From Paenibacillus fonticola DSM 21315 (lineage in GTDB: Bacteria > Bacillota > Bacilli > Paenibacillales > Paenibacillaceae): a stretch of 64,000 nucleotides of DNA. A program made the position numbers and the translations under genes. This document shows, piece by piece, positions 1-8,719 of the stretch. Numbering within the stretch: position 1 is the stretch's first letter; each line of letters opens with the position of its first letter. A model generated the notes under the pieces. The model ran no database searches, was not told the DNA's origin, and saw nothing but the letters and a program-made list of their open reading frames with translations. The stretch lies in NCBI RefSeq assembly GCF_000381905.1, contig NZ_KB907272.1, positions 29,742 through 93,741 of the forward strand, read 5' to 3'.

Positions 1-122
1 GGTCAAGCATCGTGTATGTAATTGTATCAGTATTTGTGATGATAAGCGCAGCTATGCTGTATTCCAGCTCCAAAGTGAAAAGAGAAAACATTATTGATGC
101 GCTGAAACAGGAAAATATATAG
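1..122 (+). CDS. C-terminal end of an FtsX/MacB-like ABC transporter permease (partial)
   Basis: The window opens inside a reading frame that ends in TAG at 120-122. The visible 39 residues contain a hydrophobic segment (VYVIVSVFVMISAAMLY) followed by a basic tail (SSSKVKRENIIDALKQENI). A last transmembrane helix followed by a short 'R-x-N-I-I-D-A-L-K' type tail is typical of FtsX/MacB-family permeases of lipoprotein-release, antimicrobial-peptide or bacitracin-type ABC systems. The rest of the gene and its ATPase lie outside the window, so the substrate cannot be inferred. A stem-loop terminator follows directly. Confidence 0.6.
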   Translation, partial: SSIVYVIVSVFVMISAAMLYSSSKVKRENIIDALKQENI

Positions 123-140
123 ATTTTAATGCAAGAGAGG

Positions 141-182
141 GAGTCTCCTAAAGGTATGGAACCTGGTGGAGGCTCTTTTTTA
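141..182 (+). terminator. Rho-independent terminator after the permease
   Basis: The stem GAGTCTCC (141-148) pairs with GGAGGCTC (168-175), with one G-U pair, and is followed by a run of T. It ends the permease transcript. Confidence 0.8.
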
Positions 183-402
183 TATCGCCTTTGCTACACA
201 CCATCGTGACATCACCTTAATTACGCCATCGTCGCTAAATTGCCGTCACTAAATCACCGCCCGTGACTATATACGGGTCGGCAAGTCATATAACGAGATG
301 CTTCATATTAGCGCTGCAGAAAAACAGGAAAAATCTACTTGTCTATTTTTCCAAAAAATCTTGGTAAGGTAAAGGATAGCAATGAATAAGAGGTGATAAG
401 TT

Positions 403-1296
403 GTGATGAAGAAACACTGTTTGTTCTGTGAAGAGATGGTCCCCACTAAGTCAGAAGGCGACTACGATATTTACATAGGCTGCTCCTGTTCGCCTGACGG
501 GTTCTATAGCCTGCTGACAGACAGTTATCAAACGATTCGTGCGTTCCCGCACCAAAAGAAACGCGATATGCTCCATTTAGTATCGGCTTATATCCGGGAG
601 CAAACGGATTGCGGTGAGAAGGTTGCCCTATCCGCCAGCGATTTAGAAGCTATCGTCCATTCTCCCAATATTCCTGTGACGATAGAAGATAAAGGAATCC
701 GTTTGCTGCAATATTTGTATAGACATTCCATGGGCCCAGGGGAGCCGGTTGTCATTCAGCCGCTCGCCAGCTGTTATAACCTGACGTATTCGCCAAATTT
801 GCAAGAGCTCGTATATATTATCGACAAGCTTCAAAACGAGCAGCTGCTGATCCGAGAGGGGACGGCCTTTCAGCTTACGGAAAAAGGATGGAGTGAAGCA
901 GCCGTCAGCACGGGCGGAAAGAAATTAAAGCCATGCACCGTCCTGATCTCCGCAGAGGAGATTTTCGGTACGGAGCTGCTGCACATGCTGCTCTCTAAAA
1001 TCGAACAATACGGCTATCTGCCGCGCTTGCTTACACCTATGAAAGCGCAAAGCCCCGATAAATATTCTTTAGAAGAAATAGCGGATAGTAAGCTGGTTGT
1101 CGCGGATTTAAGCGGTCAATCGCTAGAAGTGTATTTTGCAGCGGGATATGCGCTCGGTTTGAACATCCCGGTCATTTGGACTATGAAAAGCAGCGATGCC
1201 GAAATGCATCCTGTAAAAATAAAAGAGATTCGTCCTATTGTTTGGAATACCGCCGAAGAACTCGCGAACATCCTCCAGCAGAGGCTGGGTGGATAG
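403..1296 (+). CDS. Protein with Cys-rich N-terminus, winged-helix-like middle and nucleoside deoxyribosyltransferase-like C-terminal domain
   Basis: This protein has 297 residues, with a GTG start at 403 or ATG at 406 behind an AGAGGTGAT ribosome site. The N-terminus has Cys pairs (CLFC near residue 6, CSC near 28) that could bind a metal. The middle (about 90-170) reads like a winged helix ending in 'FQLTEKGWSEA'. The C-terminal part (about 180-297) follows the nucleoside 2-deoxyribosyltransferase/TIR-like pattern: 'SKLVVADLS', then 'VYFAAGYALGLNIPVIWT', then 'IVWNTAEELANILQQRL'. In that family the middle motif is usually VYFEAGYA with Glu; here the position is Ala246, so the enzyme may be inactive or only bind ligand. 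It stands alone with its own terminator. The domain call is from motif recall, and the function is unknown. Confidence 0.55.
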   Translation: MMKKHCLFCEEMVPTKSEGDYDIYIGCSCSPDGFYSLLTDSYQTIRAFPHQKKRDMLHLVSAYIREQTDCGEKVALSASDLEAIVHSPNIPVTIEDKGIRLLQYLYRHSMGPGEPVVIQPLASCYNLTYSPNLQELVYIIDKLQNEQLLIREGTAFQLTEKGWSEAAVSTGGKKLKPCTVLISAEEIFGTELLHMLLSKIEQYGYLPRLLTPMKAQSPDKYSLEEIADSKLVVADLSGQSLEVYFAAGYALGLNIPVIWTMKSSDAEMHPVKIKEIRPIVWNTAEELANILQQRLGG

Positions 1297-1323
1297 AGCA
1301 GTTTGGAAGTTAGATTCGATTGG

Positions 1324-1347
1324 AAACCGCGTCCTGCGCGGTTTTTA
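1324..1347 (+). terminator. Rho-independent terminator
   Basis: A perfect stem AAACCGCG / CGCGGTTT with a 5-base loop is followed by T residues, 30 bp after the preceding stop codon. Confidence 0.8.
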
Positions 1348-1558
1348 TATTTCAGGGACGGTCATAGGAAGCGCCTGTTAGTCCTTCTACTCCACCGGAA
1401 CAAAAGGCTGCAACAACTTCATGAAATGATTTGAGATGTTAAAACGGGAGGGGGATCACTATAATTAAAGACAGAGATAAGGATTACAAAATTCAGCATA
1501 ATTCGACAAAAGAGATGCGAGATGAAAGATGAATGACGAAAGGAGGTGAAGTGTCTTC

Positions 1559-3496
1559 ATGAAACTTAATCAAAGGCAATTCCGCCTGGTCTCCATCCTT
1601 TTAAAGCAAAAGGGATATACAACAATTAAATTTTATGCCGATGAATTGAAATGTTCCGAACGTACGATCCATTCGGATTTGAAGTTGATCGAACAATTTC
1701 TTTCAAGTAAAGGCTATGAACTAGAAAAGAAATCCGGCGTTGGCATACGGGCGAATAAAGTCGAGCGGACTCCCCCTATTGTAGAGGTGAAGCAGCAATT
1801 AAACGATTATTCAACTTCGGGTAGACGCAGAAGAATAATGGAACTGCTGCTGTTCGAACATAAAACGGTTACGTATGACGGGCTGTCGGAGTTGTTCTTA
1901 GTCAGTCGGACTTCGATAAAAAATGATTTGGATTTTGTAGAAAAAAAGCTAACTGGCCGCAACAATTTGCAGCTGTTAAGCGATTCTCAAGGCACGCGTC
2001 TTGCCGGTAAAGAGAAGGATCTGCAAAAAGCCTATATGGAATTTAACCGCTATGTTCTGGAAGACAGCAACATGATATTTGAAAGCGATGACAAGCAGAA
2101 GTTGATGATTCTGGAAGCTTATTACGGGAAGGATGTCGTCAGCGTCTGTTCGAGAGTGCTGTACGGTTATGTCAAAAACGATGTGACGGCGATTGCCGAA
2201 TATTACGTTTTTAATGTGTTAAGCATGATGATTATTTTAGTATACCGGCTTATGAGAGGACATCATTTGGGAGAACAGAGGCCCGTGTCCGGAGACCAGT
2301 TTGAAAGCGCGTACTTTAAACAAAGTGCAGAAGGCATGTTGGATAAAATCTCGTTGAGATTGAATGTCGAATACAAGGCAACGGATGTGGAATATCTTGC
2401 GTCCTATCTGATTTCCAATAAATTCGCCCCTTTGCCATCGGAAAGCAAATACGCCCTTTATGTAGACAGGATTATGAAGAAAGCTGGAGATTCTCTGCAT
2501 CTCGATTTTACGAAGGATCAAAAATTGAAGGAACAGCTTCTTCATCATTTTCCACCGATGATTTACCGCTTGCGGGCGAGAATTCATACGAGCAATCCGC
2601 TGATTGGGCAAATCAAAAACGAGTTCCCGCTTATATTCAATGTCATTTGGGTCGTGTTGAGCGAATATGAGGACGAGCTTGGTGTGATTTTCAATGAAGA
2701 GGAAGTCGGATTTCTGACGATTTATTTTCAATCCGCCATCGAGAGAGCGAAAATAGGCAAAAAAATCTTAGTGATTTGTCCTAGAGGAATTGCAACCTCT
2801 GAGCTATTGGGAAACCGGATCAAAAACGTGCTGCCCGCCTTTGACATGATAGAAGTCGCTTCGGTGAAGGAAGCTGCGAAGCTGGATCTCAAGGACATTG
2901 ATCTGATCATTTCTACCGTCGAGACGGATCTGCCCGAGAGCAAAGTGATCGTCGTGTCTCCGCTGCTTAGCGAGCAGGATATGAAAAATATATCCGACCT
3001 CTACTACGACAAATTTGTTCTTGCCAAAGAAGGCAAAAATGAAATGAAGCCTTTACCTGATCTAGGAAGGTATCTCAAGGACGAATTCATAATTTTTGAC
3101 GGCAATTTTCAATCGAAAGACGAATTGATCGATGACATTGGAAGCAAGCTCGTTGCAGGCAATTTCGTTACCGAAAGCTTTATGGAAAGTTTGAAAAACC
3201 GTGAGCTTATGGGGGGAACAGACCTGCCGACAGGTGCAGCCATCCCTCACGGCAACCCGAAATATGTAAACGAAACAATGATCGTTTTTGTAAGGAATAA
3301 AAGAAATATCATTTGGCACAAGCATTCCGTCAGAACCGTCATCTTTATCTGTTTTGCTGAAAAAGATACAAGAAAAATAAAACATGTACTTTCGGACATT
3401 TACTGGATCGTAGAAAACAAAGAAATGCTGAACCAGATTTATATGATGTCCGATAAGGAAGAGTTCAAAAAGTGGATTGGAAGTGGATCATATTGA
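1559..3496 (+). CDS. PRD-containing PTS-regulated transcriptional activator (MtlR/BglG type) with EIIB- and EIIA-like domains
   Basis: This 645-residue protein has the standard layout of PTS-controlled activators: N-terminal HTH (about 1-70, 'CSERTIHSDLKLIEQFL') and a second wing region, two PTS regulation domains (about 180-390), an EIIB-like domain with Cys407 in 'VICPRGIATSELL', and an EIIA(fructose/mannitol)-like domain with His564 in 'GAAIPHG'. In such proteins phosphorylation of PRD, EIIB and EIIA residues reports PTS activity and inducer transport. One PRD2 position that is often His reads Tyr here ('LTIYFQSA'). The start at 1559 has an ideal AGGAGGTG site. It is the first gene of the operon and overlaps the EIIA gene by 4 bp (TTGA), so it most likely activates this PTS operon. 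Confidence 0.9.
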   Translation: MKLNQRQFRLVSILLKQKGYTTIKFYADELKCSERTIHSDLKLIEQFLSSKGYELEKKSGVGIRANKVERTPPIVEVKQQLNDYSTSGRRRRIMELLLFEHKTVTYDGLSELFLVSRTSIKNDLDFVEKKLTGRNNLQLLSDSQGTRLAGKEKDLQKAYMEFNRYVLEDSNMIFESDDKQKLMILEAYYGKDVVSVCSRVLYGYVKNDVTAIAEYYVFNVLSMMIILVYRLMRGHHLGEQRPVSGDQFESAYFKQSAEGMLDKISLRLNVEYKATDVEYLASYLISNKFAPLPSESKYALYVDRIMKKAGDSLHLDFTKDQKLKEQLLHHFPPMIYRLRARIHTSNPLIGQIKNEFPLIFNVIWVVLSEYEDELGVIFNEEEVGFLTIYFQSAIERAKIGKKILVICPRGIATSELLGNRIKNVLPAFDMIEVASVKEAAKLDLKDIDLIISTVETDLPESKVIVVSPLLSEQDMKNISDLYYDKFVLAKEGKNEMKPLPDLGRYLKDEFIIFDGNFQSKDELIDDIGSKLVAGNFVTESFMESLKNRELMGGTDLPTGAAIPHGNPKYVNETMIVFVRNKRNIIWHKHSVRTVIFICFAEKDTRKIKHVLSDIYWIVENKEMLNQIYMMSDKEEFKKWIGSGSY

Positions 3497-3942
3497 AAGA
3501 CGTAATTAATAGAAGGATGATCTTTCTGCAGCAAAATCTCGAAACGCGTGATGCTGTACTTCAAGTTCTGGTTGAGAGTGCACTGCAAAACGGCTTGATT
3601 TCTGAACAGCAGCCCTTTTTACAGGCCGTGCTTGATCGGGAATCGAACGTCCCGACAGCGATAGGCTATCAAATCGCTATACCGCATGGGAAAAGCGATG
3701 CAGTGAAGCAGCCTTTTATCGGTTTTTTGCAGGCAAAACATGATTTTGTATGGACCGAAGGGTATGAGGAGGAAGTTAAGCTTGTCTTTCTAATTGGCGT
3801 GCCAAAGGAAAATGAGCAAAATATTCACTTGAAATTCATTTCACGCTTGAGTAAAAAGCTGCTTGATGACGAATTTAGAACAAAACTGCTGGAAAGTACA
3901 GATGTTGAGCAAACCTATCAGTTGTTGAATTCCATTTATTAA
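3493..3942 (+). CDS. PTS system, fructose/mannitol-family EIIA component
   Basis: This protein of about 149 residues carries the EIIA(Fru/Mtl) phosphorylation motif 'QIAIPHGKSD', with the active His about 65 residues from the chosen start. It accepts phosphate from HPr and passes it to the EIIB encoded next. An upstream GTG at 3472 is possible, but the TTG at 3493 forms a TTGA overlap with the activator's stop, follows GGAAGTGG at a good distance, and gives the usual family N-terminus (KDVINRRMIFL). I therefore prefer 3493. The sugar specificity cannot be read from this subunit. Confidence 0.88.
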   Translation: MKDVINRRMIFLQQNLETRDAVLQVLVESALQNGLISEQQPFLQAVLDRESNVPTAIGYQIAIPHGKSDAVKQPFIGFLQAKHDFVWTEGYEEEVKLVFLIGVPKENEQNIHLKFISRLSKKLLDDEFRTKLLESTDVEQTYQLLNSIY

Positions 3943-3977
3943 TGGTTCAAATAAAAAAATATCGAGGAGGAACAGCA

Positions 3978-4292
3978 ATGAAAGTAGTAGCTGTAACAGC
4001 TTGTCCCACAGGAGTAGCACATACTTACATGGCACAGGAGGCATTGGAGAAGGAATGCCAAAAGCGCGGATACGATATTCAAGTAGAAACGCAGGGCAGT
4101 ATGGGTATCGAAAATGAATTGGAGCAGGACGTTATTGACGAGGCAGATGTAGTTATTTTGGCTGTGGCGATCAGAATTGAAGGCGAGGAACGGTTTGAAG
4201 AAAAAATGGACATGGGAAAAGTGCTGCAAATTGAACCAGCGGATGCCATAAAGCATCCTTCCGAAGTGTTGGATAAAGCTGAGAAACTGTAG
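3978..4292 (+). CDS. PTS system, fructose-family EIIB component
   Basis: This 104-residue protein starts 'MKVVAVTACPTGVAHTYMA', the classic EIIB(Fru) N-terminus with phosphorylated Cys9. The ATG at 3978 follows GAGGAGGAA. A longer frame opening at 3942 has no ribosome site and adds residues foreign to the family. The protein receives phosphate from EIIA and transfers it to the sugar bound by EIIC. Having EIIA, EIIB and EIIC on separate chains in one operon is common among the less-studied fructose-family PTS transporters. Confidence 0.92.
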   Translation: MKVVAVTACPTGVAHTYMAQEALEKECQKRGYDIQVETQGSMGIENELEQDVIDEADVVILAVAIRIEGEERFEEKMDMGKVLQIEPADAIKHPSEVLDKAEKL

Positions 4293-4301
4293 AGAGGGAC
4301 A

Positions 4302-5408
4302 ATGAAAATGGCGAATAAGATGAGAGATGTACTCAAGGAAATTCAGAAGGCATTCAGCACAGGTGTCTCTTACATGCTGCCGGCGGTCGTAGTCGGAGGG
4401 GTTTTCCTAGCCATCTCACTGGCCACCGGTACAGCAACGGATGAAGGAATGCAAGTCACAAGTCCGTTTATGCAAAATCTGCTCGATCTGGGGTCGGCTG
4501 GTTTTGCCATGATGATCCCGATTCTGGCTGGTTATATCGCGTATTCAATAGCTGGTAAGCCGGGGATCGCCCCAGCGATGATATTGGGTTACGTCGCAAA
4601 CAATCCAATTGGAGCAGACGGCGTAAAGACTGGTTTCCTTGGAGCCATGATTCTCGGTGTGGCGGTCGGATTAATCGTTAAGTGGTGCAAGACCTGGAAA
4701 GTTCCGAATACGATTAAGACAATCATGCCCATTTTGATTGTTCCGATCTTTTCGGTGCTTACGATCGGGCTGCTTTATATTTACGTCATTGCCGGTCCGA
4801 TTGGTGCGGCAATGCAATGGCTGGTCAGCGTGCTTGGCGATTTGCAAGGTGGAAACGCTGTTTTGCTGGGATTGATTATCGGTGCAATGACGGCCGTCGA
4901 TATGGGCGGGCCCATCAACAAGACAGCTACGGCGTTTACGCTTGCTTTGATGGCAGAGGGAATATATGGACCGAACGGCGCGCATCGTATTGCCGTCGCG
5001 ATTCCTCCGCTGGCTATGGCGGTGTCTACGTTCATCGACCGTAAAAAATATGCTGCTGATGATCGGGATTTGGGAATTTCCGCCTTTTTCATGGGGCTGA
5101 TCGGGATTACCGAAGGGGCGATACCTTTTGCTGTAAAAGATATTAAACGTGTTCTTCCGGCTATAATTATCGGCAGCGCTGTCGGCGGCGGACTGGGTAT
5201 GCTCACTGCGGTTGAGGCGCTGGTGCCGCATGGTGGACTGATTATACTGCCTGTAGTTAACAACAAACTTTGGTATGTCATCTCCATGTTTGTAGGCGTG
5301 CTTGTCTCCGTGCTGATCCTGCACTTTACGAAGCCGAATCTGGCAGAAACGGGCAAAGGAAAACAACAGAAAAAGAATGCGGAACCATCTATTGAAGTGA
5401 CTAAATAA
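4302..5408 (+). CDS. PTS system, fructose-family EIIC membrane permease
   Basis: This 368-residue polytopic membrane protein has the fructose EIIC signature: 'FSTGVSYMLPAVVVGGVF' at the N-terminus, 'GKPGIAPAM', 'AVDMGGPINKTATAF' and 'GITEGAIPFAV'. These loops form the sugar-binding site in the family. The start is ATG 4302 or ATG 4308, both after GAGAGGG. It transports and phosphorylates a ketose or hexitol-type substrate. The exact sugar is not determined by sequence, and the downstream GatZ-like and transketolase genes are the best clue. Confidence 0.92.
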   Translation: MKMANKMRDVLKEIQKAFSTGVSYMLPAVVVGGVFLAISLATGTATDEGMQVTSPFMQNLLDLGSAGFAMMIPILAGYIAYSIAGKPGIAPAMILGYVANNPIGADGVKTGFLGAMILGVAVGLIVKWCKTWKVPNTIKTIMPILIVPIFSVLTIGLLYIYVIAGPIGAAMQWLVSVLGDLQGGNAVLLGLIIGAMTAVDMGGPINKTATAFTLALMAEGIYGPNGAHRIAVAIPPLAMAVSTFIDRKKYAADDRDLGISAFFMGLIGITEGAIPFAVKDIKRVLPAIIIGSAVGGGLGMLTAVEALVPHGGLIILPVVNNKLWYVISMFVGVLVSVLILHFTKPNLAETGKGKQQKKNAEPSIEVTK

Positions 5409-5412
5409 AGAA

Positions 5413-6702
5413 ATGGAGTGGGTTAGAGTGGAGAAACTGCCAATAAAGAAGGTTGTTCAGCGATTACTGGAATTACAGGTCACTGGCGAAAGCGCGACTA
5501 TACTTGGGATCGGACCAATGTCGAAAAATTGTGTGCAGGCCAGCCTGGAGCTGTCCAAGGAATACGACTTCCCGGTAATGTTCATTGCGAGCCGCAACCA
5601 GGTCGATGCGGATGAACTAGGCGGGGGATATGTCAATGGCTGGAACCAGTTTACTTTTGCTAAAGCGGTACAAGACGTGGCCAAAGAAATCAATTACGAC
5701 AACTTTTATTATATGTGCCGTGATCACGGCGGCCCTTGGCAGCGCGACAAGGAGCGAAGCGATCACCTGCCGCTGGAAGAAGCGATGGCATTAGGCAAGA
5801 AATCATATGTTGCCGATATTGAAGCAGGCTTCGATTTACTGATGATCGATCCGACCAAAGATCCGTTTGAAGTCGGCAAGGTGATTCCTCTGGAAACGGT
5901 GCTGGAACGCACGGTGGAATTGATCGAATTTTGCGAGAACGAGCGTAAAGCGCGGAATTTGCCTGAAATCGGTTATGAAGTCGGAACTGAAGAAACAAAC
6001 GGCGGATTAACTTCGACCGAAACGTACGAAACCTTCATTGTTCGCCTGAAAGAAGAATTGGAGAAACGCGGCTTGCCGATGCCGACGTTTATCGTCGGAC
6101 AAACAGGCACGCTGACGCGCAAGACGGAACAGGTGGGCACGTTCAACTTCAGAAATGCTTATGATTTGGCGCAAATGGCGAAAAAGTACGGCGTTGGCCT
6201 GAAGGAGCATAACGGAGACTATTTGGACGACGCTACGCTGCTGGAGCACATTCCTTCAGAAATTACAGCGACCAATGTTGCGCCACAATACGGTACGGAG
6301 GAGACACGCGCCTATTTGAATCTGTCGACGGTCGAAGCAAAGCTCGCTAATAACGGTCTGATTGACGATCCATCACGTACTCGTGAAGTGCTGCTATTGC
6401 ATGCGATTAAAAGCGAGCGTTGGCGGAAGTGGATGGTCGGAGAGCAAACGGAGCTGACGGTAGAGGAAATTATGCAGGATGAGCAGCTTTCTGAGGAAAT
6501 TTTGGACATTGCGGGCCACTATACGTTTAACGATGACGAAGTGAAAGCTGAAATCGAAAAATTGTACAAAAATCTTGAAAAACATCATATTCATGGACAG
6601 CGTTATGTCATCGATCATATTAAACGCCCGATACGCGATTATGTGGAATGCTATAACCTTAAAGGTGTAACTAGCCGCATTCTTACTAAGGTTGAGCGAT
6701 AG
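5413..6702 (+). CDS. GatZ/KbaZ-like protein (tagatose-6-phosphate aldolase accessory subunit family, possible 4-epimerase)
   Basis: This 429-residue protein belongs to the GatZ/KbaZ family, with 'IASRNQVDADELGGGYVNGW', 'YMCRDHGGPWQ' and 'KEHNGDYLDD' as family-like blocks. In enterobacteria GatZ/KbaZ supports the catalytic aldolase GatY/KbaY, but no GatY-like gene is present here. Stand-alone members are known to act as D-tagatose-6-phosphate 4-epimerases yielding fructose 6-phosphate. With a PTS before it and a transketolase after it, an epimerase role is the simplest inference. ATG 5413 has a poor ribosome site. GTG 5428 follows GGAGTGGG and may be the true start. Confidence 0.8.
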   Translation: MEWVRVEKLPIKKVVQRLLELQVTGESATILGIGPMSKNCVQASLELSKEYDFPVMFIASRNQVDADELGGGYVNGWNQFTFAKAVQDVAKEINYDNFYYMCRDHGGPWQRDKERSDHLPLEEAMALGKKSYVADIEAGFDLLMIDPTKDPFEVGKVIPLETVLERTVELIEFCENERKARNLPEIGYEVGTEETNGGLTSTETYETFIVRLKEELEKRGLPMPTFIVGQTGTLTRKTEQVGTFNFRNAYDLAQMAKKYGVGLKEHNGDYLDDATLLEHIPSEITATNVAPQYGTEETRAYLNLSTVEAKLANNGLIDDPSRTREVLLLHAIKSERWRKWMVGEQTELTVEEIMQDEQLSEEILDIAGHYTFNDDEVKAEIEKLYKNLEKHHIHGQRYVIDHIKRPIRDYVECYNLKGVTSRILTKVER

Positions 6703-6712
6703 GAGGATTTGA

Positions 6713-8713
6713 ATGTTTGATCAAACGGATCTGCAAGCTATTCATACTATTCGTACGTTGAGCATTGACGCGATTGAACAAGCGAACTCCGGTCACCCGG
6801 GGCTGCCGATGGGGGCGGCCCCTATGGCTTACGTGTTGTGGACCCGCCATTTACAGGTGAATCCATCCACCTCAACCCGCTGGACGAACCGCGACCGCTT
6901 CATTCTTTCAGCTGGCCACGGATCGGCTATGTTATATAGTTTATTGCATCTTGCGGGCTATAACGTTTCGCTTGACGATTTAAAAAATTTCCGGCAGTGG
7001 GGCTCGAATACCCCTGGACACCCGGAGGTGGGACATACGGATGGCGTGGAAGTTACAACGGGACCGCTGGGCCAGGGACTTGCAATGGGAGTAGGGATGG
7101 CGATGGCTGAAGCCCATTTGGCAGCTACCTACAACAGAGATCGTTTTGATGTGGTGAATCATTATACTTATGTACTGTGCGGGGATGGGGATCTGATGGA
7201 AGGGGTTTCTCAGGAAGCCAGTTCCATGGCCGGGCATATGAAGCTAGGCAAGCTGATCGTTCTGTACGATTCCAATGACATTTCATTGGATGGCCCTACT
7301 TCAAAAGCGTTCACCGAGCAGGTAGGACAGCGCTATGAAGCCTACGGCTGGCAGTATATTTTAGTAGAGGACGGCAATGATCTGGAAGCCATCGACCGGG
7401 CCATCGAAGCTGCCCGCAAGGAGACTGAAAAACCGACCTTGATCGAGGTGAAGACGGTTATCGGCTACGGCTCTCAAAATCAGGGCACTTCCAAAGTGCA
7501 TGGCGCACCGCTTGGCGAAGCTGATGTCCGGCAAGTGAAGTCTTTCTACGGCATGGATCAGAACAGCACCTTTGCCGTAAGCAAGGAAGTACGGGATCGT
7601 TTTGCTGAAAGGATGGTTATGTCCGGCGAAAAAGCGGAGCAGGAATGGAATGAACGCTTTGAGGCGTATCGTGCGAAGTATCCTGAGCTTGCCGCGCAGT
7701 ATGAATTGGCGTTCTCGGGAAATTTGCCGCAAGACTGGGCAGCGGGGCTGCCGGTATACGAGGAAGGCACAGGTGCCGCAAGCCGGGTGACTAGCCGCGA
7801 TACGATTCAAGCGCTGTCCGAGGCGGTTCCTTATTTGTGGGGCGGTTCGGCGGATCTGTCTGCTTCCAATTATACGGTAGCTCAGAACACAACCGACTTT
7901 GAGGCGGGAAATTATGAGGGGCGCAACATTTGGTTTGGCGTGCGGGAATTTGCGATGGCGGCAGCTATGAACGGTATTCAGCTTCATGGCGGGACAAAAG
8001 TGTACGGGGGCACCTTCTTTGTATTCGCCGACTACTTGCGGGCTGCGATCCGGCTATCCGCGATTCAGCAAGCCCCTGTGACGTATGTCCTTACACATGA
8101 CTCGGTGGCGGTAGGGGAAGACGGGCCTACACATGAGCCGATCGAACAGCTAGCCAGCCTGCGCTGTATGCCGAATGTACAAATTATTCGTCCCGCCGAC
8201 GGAAATGAAACGGTTGCGGCCTGGGAAGTGGCGATGACAAGCCGGCATACGCCAACTATTCTTGTCCTAAGCCGACAAAGTCTGCCAGTTCTTCCCGGTA
8301 CGAAAGAACTGGCTCGGGAACATGTCAAGAAAGGCGCTTATGTCATTTCTAAAGCGAAGAGCGCTGTACCGGATGGAATATTGATCGCTACTGGTTCTGA
8401 GGTGAACCTGGCCGTGCTCGCACAGCAATCGCTGTGGAAAGCGGGGACCGATGTGTCCGTCGTATCTATGCCGAGCTTTGAATTGTTTGAGCAGCAGTCC
8501 GGGGAATATAAAGAAACGGTTTTACCCTCTGCGGTCACGAAACGGCTTTCCATTGAAATGGCTTCTACCTTCGGCTGGGAAAGATACATCGGCAGGGAAG
8601 GGAAGGCGTTGGGCATCAACCGCTTTGGAGCCAGCGGTCCGGCAGACAGAGTTATTCAGGAATACGGCTTTACCGTTGAAAATATCGTAAAGCTGTATAA
8701 TAGTCTGTCCTAA
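6713..8713 (+). CDS. tkt: Transketolase
   Basis: This 666-residue protein is collinear with transketolases. It has the N-terminal 'NSGHPGLPMGAAPMAYVLW', the thiamine diphosphate motif 'CGDGDLMEGVSQEA...N', the pyrimidine-domain block 'DSVAVGEDGPTHEPIEQ' and the C-terminal domain. It transfers a two-carbon unit from ketose phosphates such as fructose 6-phosphate to aldose phosphates. AGGAGG sits 8 bp before ATG 6713. Placement 10 bp after the GatZ-like gene suggests a dedicated second transketolase that feeds the PTS sugar into the pentose phosphate pathway; the housekeeping copy would lie elsewhere. Confidence 0.95.
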   Translation: MFDQTDLQAIHTIRTLSIDAIEQANSGHPGLPMGAAPMAYVLWTRHLQVNPSTSTRWTNRDRFILSAGHGSAMLYSLLHLAGYNVSLDDLKNFRQWGSNTPGHPEVGHTDGVEVTTGPLGQGLAMGVGMAMAEAHLAATYNRDRFDVVNHYTYVLCGDGDLMEGVSQEASSMAGHMKLGKLIVLYDSNDISLDGPTSKAFTEQVGQRYEAYGWQYILVEDGNDLEAIDRAIEAARKETEKPTLIEVKTVIGYGSQNQGTSKVHGAPLGEADVRQVKSFYGMDQNSTFAVSKEVRDRFAERMVMSGEKAEQEWNERFEAYRAKYPELAAQYELAFSGNLPQDWAAGLPVYEEGTGAASRVTSRDTIQALSEAVPYLWGGSADLSASNYTVAQNTTDFEAGNYEGRNIWFGVREFAMAAAMNGIQLHGGTKVYGGTFFVFADYLRAAIRLSAIQQAPVTYVLTHDSVAVGEDGPTHEPIEQLASLRCMPNVQIIRPADGNETVAAWEVAMTSRHTPTILVLSRQSLPVLPGTKELAREHVKKGAYVISKAKSAVPDGILIATGSEVNLAVLAQQSLWKAGTDVSVVSMPSFELFEQQSGEYKETVLPSAVTKRLSIEMASTFGWERYIGREGKALGINRFGASGPADRVIQEYGFTVENIVKLYNSLS

Positions 8714-8719
8714 TCGCAT

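Noticed and set aside
1431..1465. Promoter TTGAGA ... TATAAT before the PRD activator
   Set aside because: The spacing is 23 bp, too long for a normal sigma-A promoter, and no better pair was evident.
4671..5366. Long minus-strand frames opposite the EIIC gene
   Set aside because: These are mirror frames of a well-supported membrane permease; their residues show no family pattern.
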